Assembly (NCBI RefSeq): GCF_019649055.1
Contig: NW_026570281.1
Span: 186,001-250,000, forward strand
Length of the DNA stretch: 64,000 nucleotides
Direction of reading: 5' to 3'
Source: Paramacrobiotus metropolitanus
Lineage: Eukaryota; Tardigrada; Eutardigrada; Parachela; Macrobiotidae
Below the pieces are notes generated by a model that was not told the DNA's origin, made no database searches, and worked only from the letters and a program-made list of their open reading frames with translations. The first letter of the stretch is position 1. Each line of letters opens with the position of its first letter. Positions 38,001-50,730 of the stretch are shown here, piece by piece. A program made the position numbers and the translations under genes.

Positions 38001-39502
38001 AAATACATTCGCTAATGCGGTGCCAGTAAACTGATGAAGCAGAACTATGGTGTTCGGCAATAAAATAAGGGCTGTACTCTGTATTAACTAATAGGAAAAT
38101 TAGTTCCCCTTCAGTCTTTTAGAAACATAAACATGAGCGGACAAAACTGCCATATCAACGAGCAGCTGGTCCTGGCCAAAAAATCGCACCAATAGTAAAT
38201 GAGTCATCATTACTACCGGAGCGATAACTTATAAATAACTCACTGCTATGATCAGAGCACGACATTGTTTAGCTCACCTGTGAGGAATGCGGAAACACCA
38301 ACGGCGTCCACCACGCGAATAACGAAGCACATTATGACGAAGGAGCGGCCGGCGGGGCAGAATTCGAGAAAGCCCATGAGGATAGCCGCCGCGCCCGTCG
38401 TTAGGATGCCCGTAACGAAGAGAAACTTGGCGCCGAACAGATGCATCTGGAAAATGATAATATACAGACAGGTAAATAAGACAATAGCACAGACTGATAG
38501 CGCCCCGGCCCTGCATCGCTGACTCTAGCGGAATCAGAAGTCAGATCACACGGAAGCGCTATGGCAAAAAAAGTAAGAAGAAAGTGTACCCACGTATTTC
38601 CCCCAAATCGGCGACATAAAAAAGATCACTAACTGGAAACATCCGAAAACGAAGCCCACTTCCGTTTCCGTCGCTCCTTTCCGCATCGCCTACATAACAC
38701 AGATTTAATAATTCACACAACCAGACACTGTTGACGCTGTTAATGAATATGCGCAAATACCCATGCATCACGCACAACCAACATTCCGGCTAAATTTAAC
38801 GCCCTATCTTCAGAATGATATACATATACATCAACCCAAGAGGAACATCATCAAGTTAACCAGCAAAAATGCTGCACTGCTTTGGCAGGTATGTACACCA
38901 TTATTAATCGTAAAATAAAAGCTGAGACGTTGTTCTGGCACTAGGCTGATTTGGTCAGTCAGCGGCGTAACTTACATAGCTGGGGAAAAAGGGAGCGATG
39001 CAGGAGTAGAAGACTGTGGCTGAGAAGTTGGCCTGCAATGAAAGCCAGTTAGACAAATTAAAATACTTACTTGACAACTGCTAGGTACACCCATCAACTA
39101 CTACATCAAATGCACCCAAGAAGTAGCGCCTTTCTCTTCTTCCTCCGCCCCGCGTCAAAAAGGGAGCCAGCGGTCTACATTCGCTGGACAGCGGCTGAGC
39201 ACAAGGCCTGGAGACGCCGTACTTACCAGACAAAGGATGGCCACGAGCATCTTCTGCTTGCGCGTCATGGCGCGGAACCAGGCCAGTCCGCCGGCGGGCT
39301 CCTCGCTGGCCGCGTCGCCGTTGACGCTGAGGGGCCGCGTGAGGAGGGGCGCCGAGGCGGAGACGGCGGGGCCATGGCTGAGGGTGTCGCTGAGCAGCTC
39401 CTCGTCCTCCTCGCGGATCGTGGTCGGCGCCGCGAAGGAGACGGCCCGCGTGATGCGCGGTCGGAACAGGAGGTTGTGCGACGAGGACTTGCGCGAGAAC
39501 AT
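32008..39502 (-). CDS. SLC18B1: SLC18B1-like MFS transporter (vesicular polyamine/amine type)
   Basis: Major facilitator of the SLC18B1 branch, which loads polyamines/amines into vesicles. Ten exons: 39502-39227, 39032-38976, 38689-38594, 38446-38278, 37978-37645, 37560-37348, 37104-37009, 36903-36829, 32432-32339 and 32136-32008, encoding 369 residues with consistent phases. Family text in order: FYSCIAPFFPSY (TM1), GFVFGCFQLVIFFMSPIWGKY, GAKFLFVTG, VIRVVDAVGVSAFLTG, GACETFNGLGYTLGPPIGG, LGFLDAM, VIVDRRGR, GQLIPPF, NFETHGLVSGALSSATALG with AFVGPSVGGF across the long intron, and an acidic EEDLDETSPLM tail. The N-terminal ~80 residues are cytosolic and serine-rich. Intron 8 (36828-32433, 4.4 kb) contains the whole LOXL gene on the same strand. 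The small exon 7/8 border was chosen because it alone restores the family spacing and phase. Confidence 0.9.
33411..35334 (-). CDS. LOXL2: Lysyl oxidase-like protein with two SRCR domains
   Basis: Secreted copper amine oxidase that converts lysines of collagen or other matrix proteins to allysine for cross-linking. Two exons, 35334-33924 and 33640-33411 (phase 1), give 546 residues. There is a signal peptide (about 1-26), SRCR domain 1 (about 32-134), a Thr/Pro/Arg linker (about 135-215), SRCR domain 2 (about 219-326), then the catalytic domain. The copper site is WQWHACHKHYHSM (His 410, 413, 415, 417 region). The lysine tyrosylquinone pair is conserved as Lys440 in EGHKASFCLED and Tyr476 in GCFDIY, spaced 36 as in vertebrate LOX (35). 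The C-terminus is DCQWIDLTDV...NNVVLCRLYY. Two SRCR domains fit invertebrate Loxl2-type proteins, whereas vertebrate LOXL2-4 have four. The gene sits inside intron 8 of the SLC18B1-like gene, same strand. Confidence 0.93.
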
Positions 39503-41311
39503 GGCGAACACGCAGTGCGAACGTAACTGAGATAGTGCGCAAGCAGTGACAGGTCCGCACAGAAACACAAGGCAGATCACCGTTCAACCACCAACCAGCG
39601 CTCCTGTTCTTTTGGCAAGCGTACAGTGCAGTCTTGTCAGGCGCAGATACCCCAGTACACAAACTCCACTCTAAACTCAGATAAACCGCCAGGCTACTGG
39701 CATTCACGTATGGTATAATTCACTTTCGCAAAAAGGCATTTGTTCACTTCATAATTCTCGCCATTAACAATGCCACAACTGCATCCTAACATACAGTCTA
39801 GGGTAGCTCGCAACACGAAAATCGCCACATCGTTATTAACAAAACAATAAGCTGCAAAAGGACTAAACATCAAACCAGCAGCAAGTCCACAATCCCCATT
39901 AAGCTGCTTTCGATAATCAAAATCGTGCCAAGTACAACCCTGACAGAAATGTTATGAAATTTTGGGCTGAAATTAAGTATTCAGGCGCACCATTAGTTTG
40001 TCTCGCGGACTGGGGTCAGTCTAAACTAAGTATCATTAGTAATGGGTTATTTCCGCTGTTATTTCCGTTCAAGCACGCGCCCGAAGAGAAGCACAGTCAT
40101 GCTATGAGCCCGTCAAAATTTTGGGTAAGTATCTCTACATGCTAAAGGTACATACTGTACTGTACATACGGAAAATACAATTAAAAATGCCTTGTCAGCG
40201 CGTTATCGCATTCGTCTTTGTCCGCCGATTAACCTTTGGATAAACACATTCATGAATCTTTAGATACAAAAACTGGTAGAAATTATTACTACTGGTTCCA
40301 AAATATGTAAATTTTGGTACTACTACAACGCATGCACTCGTAATCGCAGCCAATAAAATTTTTTCTTGTTCAATAACTATTATGTAGTTCGTTCAATACA
40401 TATGCAACCGGTATTTCGTCTCAACTGGAATCCGAGGCCTTCCAGAGATGATGGGAAAAGTAAAGATAAATGGCTTGAGAAAAACAGAATCATGCTATCT
40501 GACACAAATTTTCGCAAATTTAATTTAGTTCCGTGGAACTAATAAAAATGTTCATGTGTAATTATTTGTCGAATACCACATCTCGTTCCCTAAAACTATC
40601 GCGCAGAAAGCAGATCTCAGGACATAGGAGCGGAGCAGGGCCAGGCGCATATCTTACGAGAGTTTCTACTTCTTGTGAATTGTACTTTTATTCGGCTTCG
40701 GCCAGCATACATAATAAATCGCCTGCGCAGGTTTACACTAATTAAAAGCATCAAATTTTTAAACATTAAAAAAACATCCAAAATCGTTAGTGTCACGCAT
40801 GATCTTGGGACGTGCGTTAAGTGAACCCAAAACAGCTGCTGCATTTCCACGGACTACCGCTAGACTGAAACGTTGTCTTAAAAAGGCGGTAGACCGAGGT
40901 TCTACTTCTTTAATTTTCGTACTGTTTATTCCCAACAGCATGCAGCAAAACAATCAAAGGGCAAGCACCAGAAGGTGGTTATTCTTATAAAAACAACTAA
41001 AAACGAGCAAGAACGACTTAGAACGTTCATTGTTTGGTAAACCATGGGAATGAAACCGGAACCACATCTGACTAGAACCATTAGCTACGCCGTTTCTATG
41101 AACTGAAGGCGACAACAAATCCTACAAACTTACGAAGGCAGTACCAGAAAAAGCAGAATGGGCACATCAATTCAGTCAACGCATACTTGAGCAACACTTG
41201 CAAGAGACCAAGGGGACGAATGCCGCAGACAGGGAAGGAAGGACAGGACCAGTGAAAATAAAACGGCTCAGTTTTCCTGAGAAGTTTGCGGAGCGGCAGC
41301 GTTGGAGGAGT
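39503..41311. other. Intergenic region between DCLK 3' end and SLC18B1-like start
   Basis: This is about 1.8 kb holding the SLC18B1-like promoter and the DCLK 3' UTR. An AATAAA on the minus strand (plus TTTATT near 40923) is a possible DCLK poly(A) signal. No supported coding sequence. Confidence 0.5.
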
Positions 41312-44300
41312 TCAAAAGTCGCCCCAGAAGGCGCGCGTCAACTCGCCAGGAAGATCCCGCACTGAACTGGAAGAGAGCTTCTTACTGCAACGTCCTCCAA
41401 GGATAGGACTAAGACCCGTGTGCGTGCTGGCAATCGCTTCCCGTACCTCTGCTCCGTTCTCATCTGCCCATGACCACAGCATTGATTCGTACTTAGTAAG
41501 CACTCGAGCAAGCTCTCCACAGAAACACACGATTAACAAGTGATGTTACCTTGGAAGGTAACTTTTCTGTCGGTCTGAGACATTTCGCGATCACACAGCA
41601 TTTGGGTGCTGCGAGCCAGTTTCTTCGTGGCGGGCTGTGCCCGAAGGACGGGGAGTTGAATTCCGCTGTCACTCGATAACGACTCCACCACCGATGCTTC
41701 CCGAATCGGCTCCAGGCGACAGTGCATCTGCAGCAAAAACATTCACGTTCTAAGCAAACTTAGAGAAGGCGAGCAGTACTGCTTCAGATACCACATACCG
41801 TACAGCACACCGCACATCACATTTAAAGCTTAACAAGATTACTTATGAAATTTAGTTCACTAAAATCTCGCTCACTGATAAAAACTCGTGTTTTGCAGCC
41901 TAGCTGCTAAGACGGTAACTGCTATAGAAGTATGTGTGAACACAATCGATCAATCGTCTCCTCGTGCACAGCCGGCAAAAAATTATTATGTATAACTGTA
42001 TGTTGTGCTAATGATGTTGCTGGTTTAAGAGTGCGCAATATTTACTTCACTCACTTTATACTTTATAGTTTCTACGCATGTATCTAGTATCTACCGTATA
42101 CGCACAAAACCTATTTTAAAGAACCAAAACATCTAACGTAAAGCTGAAGCATGCAAGCGCGCATGCGTAGCCACTTGAAGTCGTGGACGCTAACAGCAAT
42201 AAAAAAATTCAAATTACGTGATTACTATCGTATAAAGACTTCTCAGACATATATTCGCAGGGGCACTTATAAGCGATTCTGGCGGAAACGGGAGGAGATC
42301 TGATGTTATTCTAAAATCTGTCATGCTGCATAAATGATGTCACAATCCGCCTAAATTTCCACTACTCTAGTGGGTCCCAGAAGCCATCAACGGAACCGTA
42401 CTTTACCGCGTATAAACACGAAAAGACGGTAAAGAAACTCTACCAGATAAGTGCATGGGTACTGTACCTTCATCCACTCGTGGTCGAGAATCTGGTTGGC
42501 GTGGTAGCGGCTACTGACGTCCACATCGATCATGCGCCGGATGAGGTCTTTGCCCGCCATGGAGACATGGTCCCAGTATGGAGAACGGAATTCGAACTCC
42601 CCAGCAAGGATCATTTCGAACAAGGTTTCTTGGTGGTTGCCCTCGCTAAATGTCCAACACACCCGTGTCACTCACTGGCAAAACGAAGCAATTACAGAAT
42701 GCCATACCTCTGGAATGGCGGATATCCACAAAGCAAGATGAATGCTGTCACTCCAGCCGCCCAAATATCTACCTTGAACCCGTAACTAAATTGTAAAGGC
42801 AAACCCGTTTTTATCAAAACATGTAAGAAGCATGAAAGAATATGCGTAGCTAAACACCAAAAACAGCTTCGTCAACTTAATCCAATAGATTTCGTCAGCC
42901 GCAGGATATACGACGCCAAACAGGCACGCTGACAAAGTAAAATTCCATACTCGCAGTCTCGCACTAACACAACCATTAGCGGGATGTGCGGTTGCGGCAG
43001 ACAACTCACCCGGTTTCCGTAAGGATTTCGGGGGCCACGTAGGTGGGCGAGCCGCAAATCGTCATCAGCAGCTCGCTCTCCTTGACAAATGTCGCCAGTC
43101 CGAAGTCGGCCAGCTTGAGAGTGCGTTGTCCGCCAGCGCTTTCCATGACCAGCAGATTTTCCGGCTTGACGTCGCGATGGACGACGCGGCTACTGTGCAG
43201 GTAATCCAGAGCGTGGCACAGACAGCGCACCATATCAGCGCTCTGCGTCTCCGAAAAATGCGTCACATCCGAGATCAAACTGAACAGATCCCCGCCTTTC
43301 ACCAGCTCCATCACGACTGCCAACAAGAAACTAACTCAAACGTCAACCGCGTTTTAAAAAATCCTATAGGCAGTCAGACAGGTTGAAAAAGTTCTTAATA
43401 ACTTAAAAAATCTGCTGTCCACTTCTTTGACTTTCCTTATAGTAAAGCACTCGGATCACACTCACCATACAGTCGTCCGGCAAAGCTGTATTCATCCAAG
43501 AGGTTAACGATATTGGGATGTTTCAGACGCCGCAGAATGCTGATCTCGTTGCCAATCAGTTTCTAACAACAATCAATCCAATCCCATGTATTCACACAGC
43601 CCAACGAACGCTGCAACGACCTCCTAACGAAAACTTCTGTACATACCTTATCGCGAATTTTGTTAATTTCGATGATTTTCATAGCGACCGTCCGTCCACT
43701 TCGCCTGTGGCAATCCCAGTAGTTTAAGTTGAGAAAACGGCACTGCGCAGGTGATTAGTCTTCTTACCACTCAATGCACTCGTGGACGCTAGCGAAATTC
43801 CCATTCCCGATGGCCCGACCGATGTGGTAACGATCGCGGATGTCGGGCGGGTGGTTGACGTTAAACAATGACCCGTCCATACCCCATCCTTTGGGCAGGG
43901 TCATCTGTTCAACACAAAGCAGGTTAGCAGGCAATGCATTCGCTGCTCGAACACTTAAATTCAACGACAACAAAAGAGAAGGATCGCCTTCACTCACTCT
44001 GCGTGACAGCCGGGGAGAAGGGACATTTTCGCGGAAACTAACAACGTAAGTCCCAGAATCTGCATTCAAATACCAACACCAGTCACGCAATGCAACTGTC
44101 AGTCGGATAAATTTCATATGCAATCAAATTAACATTACTTGTTCCCAGACCGCGGTTTCCTGACCGACTGATCTTTCTTTTAATTGATAACTTTTCTTCT
44201 GCAAAAGTAACCAAATCTGAGCATACAGAGTAGTTTAATATCATGACGTTTATTTTCATTTTCTGTTGTCTGTTTTCCATAGCAGTGCAAAAGCGGCTTT

Positions 44301-47300
44301 GCGCGTAATTGTTCAATTATACCTTCAGGATCCAAATCCATATCCGATTTTGTAACTTTCCCACTGGTGGATGCAATAAACACGTCGCCATGGAAAAAGT
44401 CAGCCAAATTAAAACACTATAAAAAGAACAATTTTCATTTACTACAACGTACCATGGCGATTTTTCCAACAGGTTTGCACTAAAAATAAAATAACGAATG
44501 CTGACTTTTTCGTAAGTCATCTAACTTGTATAGTATCTGTACTGTATGTATGCCGACAGTTTGTTACGTGCGCGTAACTGAAGCCCATGTTCCTAATCTG
44601 CCAAATTTCTGAGCTTATATTTGTCTTTATATTTAACCAAAAGTATTTCAGCTACGAGTCTACAAACGAAGGTTTGATGTACAGATATAGTCCAGCAATA
44701 ATAAACAAATGCTGGATATTTCATTTCGTAAACCATTTAATTTTGATTTGTCCACTTTGTTCACGATTATTGCTCACAACTGGGATTCTTCTATTTTCTT
44801 CGTCGCACTAAACCTTCATATTATTAAATCGGTTATCATATTATCATAAATTATAAACTTATTTACCTACTTAGGTATACCTAATCTTATTAACAGCGAG
44901 TACAGCTGGAAGAGATTGGATTCTCAAAGCAGTTTGGCGCGGTCAATGAGTGATAAGCTACGCAATCAAATAATAACGCTACTGCCGCTTCGAATGCAGG
45001 GCATTAGCTGCTTCAGTTGTTTTCTGGTGGAAGACCAAAGGAGCAAACATGGCAGACTAGAATGCAAACCATGGCCTGGAAAGGGGAATTGGGGAAGCAG
45101 CATTGGCCGGATAGTACAAGGGTTTGCTCTACATCACGTAAGTGCTAGCGTGACTCTTGCATTGACCATTATGGAACGAGCACTGCAAGCGGGAATCACA
45201 CATAAAGCCAAATCGTTAATGTGCCAATCGATAAGGGAAACGATATCATTATATGGCATCATTCTTGTTCCGAGAACCGGACATCGGAAAGCCGAAAGGG
45301 AACAGACAATTGAAATATCGATTTTTCTCTTTACCATTGTATCACATACAGCTGCATCAAGGTCAAGTTACCGATCGATATTTATGGTCAACATCAAACA
45401 TACTTCAACTGCCTGCGTATCCCAAAATTTTGCCAAACAAAGATTTCACCCCCCCTATTTTCATGCATCGTTGCTTTTACGCAAAGTTACAGCAGTCACT
45501 GTGGAAGCTTTAATAAAATTTTGCTGGAGCTGCTTTAGTGGCAAAAATAGATATTTCACAAAAGTTCACATTAGCACATTATCAAGCTGCAATCATGTTC
45601 ATTCCACAACATAATTTTAAACGTAAATAAAAGGCATTAAAACAAAACTCAAATTCGAATAACGGTATAACTCTAATGAACTATTAAAATGTAGAATGTG
45701 CAAGTGCAGTAAGTAAGTACGTACCTCGAGTTTAAAGGTGGCGTTATAGACGCGTCGTACGGGCGCCGGCAGTGGACTAAAGAAGCGCGTGATCTCGTCT
45801 AGAACGTGCGTGAAGGACTGTGCTGAGCGGTCATCCAGCAGAAAGCGCATCAGCTGGCGCGGCTTTGGCCCGTTAAGGAAAACGGAGATGCGCTTGGGGC
45901 TGATTGTGGGGAGGCTGCTCGTCAGGATAGTCTTGTAGGTGCCTGCTGCAAAACACAATCTTAATGAAAGAGTTGTGCGCACAATTAAAAGGCAATCACA
46001 AACTGAACGTCTAGCTGCCTAACGGACAGAACCGAAATTGATACGGCCTACATGAATTGTGCCAGCGCAACTGGAGCGGAAGTGCGTCGTTAAAGTGTGC
46101 CCATCAACAAATTACTGCAACTCCTACAGCGAAACTTAGCGAAATATCAGAAACGTTTTAACCGAAACTGCGGTATTCTGTCATCGTTAGAGGGAAAGCA
46201 CATTTTATGCTCACAATAAAACGTGTCGATCAACCGGGCATTCAGCCGGGACCATTCTGTATCGTTTGGTGTTAATGTGAGGCATTTAACCTACCATCCT
46301 GCACCCCATCAACACGGGATTATTGGCACAAAAATATTTCGTTGGAATTTCAGATACAACTACGGGTACGGAACATCACTAATGAGAAAAGCGACGGAGC
46401 AATGCAAATCGTGAGATACAACAACAAAAAATAACCTAATAAGCGTAAGATATCAAAATTTATTTAAGCTGTGCGCTGGAGCCTACAATCACTTCCCACG
46501 TGGATAGATCATGTTCGTTCGACCATTAAATTTTGTAAAATCAAGTATTCTAACCATCTAACTTGACAAACTGACATGATAAAAAACTGCATAACTTTGA
46601 ACACCCACCTTGGTCCTGTCTGGAAGCGGGCTCAGCCAGAGATCGTCGCTTGAGAATAGCCTCCTCCTGGGCCGCCGTTTTGCCGACGCCGTTTAACGCA
46701 AGCGGCACTCGCCCTCGCGGTCGGATGGCCAGATAGTCCAGCTTTTTCAAGGCGCTGCCCGAGGAGCAAACGTAACAGTGGCCGTCGAGCAGTTGCTCCA
46801 GGGAGAGAACGGGACTCCCGTCCATCGCCAGCAGGAAGCGAGCGCCCTTGGCCAGGAAGATGCTGTCGGCCAACTGTCGCGACAACTGCAGCAGCAGGGC
46901 CTCCACTGAGCGTACCTTCTCGCAGGTCACCACCACCTCCAGGCCCGCGAAGAAGCGGTCTCCGTTGCGATAGACGCGGATACGTCTGGATGGGGATGAT
47001 GCGGACGCTGCCAGGAGCCGCTGCTCGTTGCTGCTGCCAATACCAATGCCATGGCTGGGGGCAGCATCCCGCGGATATGGGCGCGGGGATGGCGAGGACG
47101 AGGGACGGGGAATGCGCGATGGCGTCGCACTGCCAAGAGCAGAAGCAGGCGTGGGACTGACTGCTGCAGTGGCCGCACGTCGACTCCATCCACTCGGAGA
47201 GGCGTCCTTCTCCCTGCTTCTGCCTTTGGCCACAGGGACATCTGCACCGAGACCGCTTCTCTGACTGGCCAACGAACTGCCATTACAATCTCTGGAGGCC

Positions 47301-47338
47301 GCTGCGCATGTCTCGCCCGCAGCTGTCACGGCCATCAT
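41312..47338 (-). CDS. DCLK1: Doublecortin-like kinase (two DCX domains plus Ser/Thr kinase)
   Basis: Microtubule-binding CaMK-family kinase acting on the cytoskeleton. Twelve exons: 47338-46609, 45945-45725, 44416-44323, 44059-43998, 43904-43768, 43704-43647, 43562-43466, 43316-43010, 42785-42708, 42645-42468, 41727-41550 and 41463-41312, giving 763 residues with consistent phases. A Ser/Pro/Arg-rich N-terminus (1-115) precedes DCX1 (about 118-202, [19 protein letters not shown]) and DCX2 (about 260-340, RISVFLNG and [10 protein letters not shown]). The kinase (about 394-650) has [18 protein letters not shown] (Lys424), [10 protein letters not shown] (Asp515), DFGLA (Asp537) and APE (561-563), so all catalytic residues are present. 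After the HEWMK motif comes an unassigned C-tail of about 110 residues. Divergent from NIT2. The symbol marks the family; which vertebrate DCLK it corresponds to is not resolved. Confidence 0.93.
44916..45614 (+). other. Long antisense open frame inside DCLK intron 2, unassigned
   Basis: A 232-codon open frame with no introns lies on the opposite strand within the 1.3-kb intron between the two DCX2 exons. It has no recognisable domain, composition is mixed with many S, R and H, and no flanking terminal repeats are visible. It may be chance, a decayed mobile element, or a lineage-specific gene. Confidence 0.15.
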
Positions 47339-48031
47339 TCAGTCATCTACGCATGCGTCACAAAACTCAGCTTTCCTCTGCCAGGCACAAGCACACCACT
47401 ATTGTCAGGGCTGCCCTTGACAATGCTTTCAATAACCTAACAAATGCACGGACATATGTCGAAAATCATCTTGCGAAAAAGCAAACAAAATCCAGCCCAG
47501 GAAAAGAAATGGGAATGAAAATTATCAAGTCCAAAATTTCAGCTGCAAAGCAAGTGTGCAAGCAAGTGTGCTTTGCTTGCAAACAAAAATTCATGTCATG
47601 CTGTCTGCTGTCAGCCGCCGCAGAGGTTGCGAGAAGTGGGCGGTGCGAGTCCGCAACCAGCGAATGGTAATTTTCAAGAATTGGAAGCAGCATCGAGTCA
47701 ACAGTCAGCTGTCGTGTGTGGCCACTGCAGCGGAAGGTGCATTTTGAATCATTTCAGATACAATACTTTATATTCCGTATTTGTTTACAGTTTTGTTTTC
47801 TTTGTGTTAGTTGTACGCAGATTGCTTGTGAGATCCTTATATCATTGGTGTCCGAGTACCGGACATCTAAAAAACCTTTCCCAAATCAGTTGGCTGTACA
47901 AGTGGATTGCAATTCAGAAGTGGAAGCAGTGTCTTTTTTTTGCTGTCTGCAGTAGACCACTGATCAAGCGTACTAGTCACCGGGGCTCTTGAGTGAAGTG
48001 ATAAAGTCTTCTCGCCTTGCCATAATTCATT
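47339..48031. promoter_or_regulatory. Shared upstream region of divergent DCLK and NIT2
   Basis: 693 bp separate the two start codons. No TATA box is obvious for either gene. A short direct repeat AAGCAAGTGTGC occurs twice at about 47549-47575. Bidirectional promoter function is inferred from the head-to-head layout only. Confidence 0.35.
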
Positions 48032-50730
48032 ATGTCGAAATTCACCCTTGCTTTGATTCAAATGAAAACGGGATTGGATAAAGCGGAGAACATATCTCGA
48101 GCTCTGCAGATGATAAGGACTGCCGCCACCGAACACAAAGCCAAGCTCATCTCCTTACCAGTAAGTAGGTTTTTAATAAATCGAAATTATAAGTGCACCT
48201 GAATTTAACTAACTGAATTTAGCCAGCCAGTCGTGGTGCGCAGAGTTACTAAACGGAAGTCTGTGCGCACCAGAGAGAGGTGAAGATACTGAAGCCTTTA
48301 ACATCCGCGGCATTAACGTAGTTAGCAGGGCGCCCAGTGGAACACAGCTACAGACGGGAGTGCCAACTTAAATTACTTAATGCGTTTCAGTTTGCCTGTT
48401 TAGGAATGCTTCAATTCTCCGTATGGGACGCAGTATTTCGCAGACTACGCCGAGCCTATCCCTGGGCCGACGGTGGAGGCGCTGGCCCAAGCTGCCAAAG
48501 AGCACAAAGTGTACCTGATCGGAGGTAGGCTGAACGGTAGCAGCAGCTTTAACAAGAGAAACAGCTGTTGCGCGACGCGCAGCCATCCGTTCCTTTCCGC
48601 TGCGTCCTACGATGTGGATGCATGGTGTTACCGGTGTTTTTGACTCTGGAGCAGGTTCCATTCCGGAGAAGAAGGGCACCGCGTTGTATAATACGGCCAC
48701 GGTGTTCGGACCGGACGGCAGTTTGATGAAGACATTCCGCAAGCTCCACTTGTTCGACATCGACATTCCCGGCAAAATCACCTTCCGCGAATCGGACAGC
48801 CTCCAGCCCGGCTCCGAGTTCTGCGTCCTTGATACAGGTTAGGCGGCCAGTAGTGTCAGGCCCGCCTCTTGTAGTAGTAGTCGCTATTAAATGGAGCAGG
48901 AATGACTGCCGTGACGGTTGGGTTTGTCACTGCTTCAAAACAATATACTTTTTCGCTCTGCGGTTGCTACTTGTTTGTGGCAAGTTCTTTCGGTTTGCGT
49001 GGTTCGTAATTTTTTCATCTCAACTGTCGCCTATTTGTCCGTTGTAGGCTTCTGCAAAGTCGGCGTGGCTATCTGTTACGACATCCGCTTTGCGGAACTG
49101 GGTTTGACCTACGGGAAACTAGGTGGGTTCTGCCAGTGGATCGCAGTATCCGAGTATCGGCAAGAGATTTCTGGAAGCGCGTAGCTGATCAGTAGGGACA
49201 TACCCCATTGAATCTGTTGTCGACAATATATAAAGGACGCTCCAAAAGTACGTTTCCCTATTTTGTATCTCCCGGCTTGAACGCTTTTAGTTCTTATGAA
49301 CCATATTTTTAGAAACGTCCTTCATTAACGAACCAAAATAAAATATAACTCTACCTAACTACAATCAAATAGAGAAGAACTGCCGAGAAAGCCGTTCAAG
49401 GTTTTCGGCACTTTGCCACGGGTTTTACGCTGACAGTTTTTGTTATTTTTCTCAGTCTTCCTGCTCAGTTTTCGGAAAGCACCAAATATGATCAGATTAG
49501 GAATTCTTTTCTGTCCTAATTCCAAGAACGAAACAAAACAGCTTCTTTGCAGTGCTTTTCCAGAATATTAAAAACTCTTTATGACTAGGTGGAAAAACCA
49601 CAGAGCTGCTCAAGGTGCCAGACGGTAAAAAATCGAAAATTTCTTGTAAAACATTATTGTTGTAGGTACAACTTGAAGTTATTTGTGTCTAAGACCCGCA
49701 TGACTGCGCATGAAATTTCCTTTTTATTGATGCCAAGAACTTTTGGATTCATATCAGCAAGAAGGCTGAAAAGGAGGATTCCGGCGTCGTGGAGAAAAAA
49801 AATGTTTGCTCTCCTCCGTAAATTTTTAAAACCATTCTGTTATTGCAGTAATATTAAGAACAGTATTTGTAGCTGGTACTTTAAATTTGCTGCCGAAATT
49901 ACAACAGGGACGGAAGTGGTAACAAAAAGAACGAGCTTCGAAAAAACCCGTGGAAATGAGTGTATAAGTAGTATTGCTATTCTGTTTTTCGTTTTCCCAG
50001 TTCTTCATTAAATCTTTTGATTCTTATTTCTCTAATTGGTTTACATAATTGCTTATACAACAAAAAATATATCACATGTCTATTACTTCAAATGGCAGGG
50101 AGGCAAAATAGGGAAAGTTACTTTTGGAGCGTCCTTTGTACATGCCTTCGCTATTTGGGTGAATAAATGTGCGACTGCAGGGTGCGACCTAATCGTGTAC
50201 CCTGGCGCCTTCAACATGACCACTGGACCGGCGCATTGGCGGCTGCTGCAGCAGGCGCGCGCTCTGGACAACCAGCTGTACATAGCCGCCGTATCTCCGG
50301 CGCGGGACGAGACTGCCGGTTACGTCGCCTGGGGTCACAGCTCGATCGTGAGTCCCTGGTGAGTGCCAGGGCTAATACGTTGGGCGTTACCTTGCGTTTG
50401 TTTCCCTCGCCTCTGTCCACGGCTGTCCATTAAATTTCTTCCAGGGCCGATGTGCTAGCGGAAGCTGACCATACCGAGCAGATCGTTACAGCGGAAGTCG
50501 GTAGGCCGCTTCTCTTTTGATTACAAAAATTTGTTAAAACGGTCTGCTGGCTGAGTTGCTTTGCAACTCTACATACAGTATTACAGTGGAAGAAGTTCGC
50601 GCCGTTTTTCTGCGCTTGTTGTGTAGGATGTTTCTTTGCAGATCCTGCCTACGTTCAGCAAGTGCGCTCGCAGATTCCCATAACTAAGCAGAGGCGCCTA
50701 GATTTGTACCGAATGGAATTTAAAGCATAA
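48032..50730 (+). CDS. NIT2: Omega-amidase NIT2
   Basis: Nitrilase-superfamily omega-amidase, which hydrolyses alpha-ketoglutaramate and alpha-ketosuccinamate to 2-oxo acids plus ammonia in the glutamine transaminase pathway; cytosolic/mitochondrial. Exons are 48032-48160, 48404-48524, 48655-48837, 49048-49122, 50181-50358, 50445-50500 and 50642-50730, giving 276 residues, exactly the human length. The catalytic triad is intact: Glu44 ([10 protein letters not shown], across an exon border), Lys113 ([17 protein letters not shown]) and Cys154 ([13 protein letters not shown]). Other family blocks are [30 protein letters not shown] and [17 protein letters not shown]. All phases agree. Intron 4 (49123-50180) carries a 908-bp mariner-like element. 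Divergent from DCLK. Confidence 0.95.
49231..50138. mobile_element. Non-autonomous mariner-like element in NIT2 intron 4
   Basis: Terminal inverted repeats of 35 bp (49231-49265 and 50104-50138) share the core AAAGGACGCTCCAAAAGTA and TTTCCCTATTTTG with three mismatches. Both ends abut a TA dinucleotide (49229-49230 and 50139-50140), the target duplication of Tc1/mariner elements. The 908-bp interior has a 140-codon plus frame (49589-50011) without a recognisable transposase DD(D/E) pattern, so the element is probably defective. It is fully intronic and leaves NIT2 splice sites intact. Confidence 0.75.

Noticed and set aside
49589-50011. Transposase gene in the mariner-like element
   Set aside because: No helix-turn-helix or DD(D/E) motif could be seen. 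The element is better called non-autonomous.
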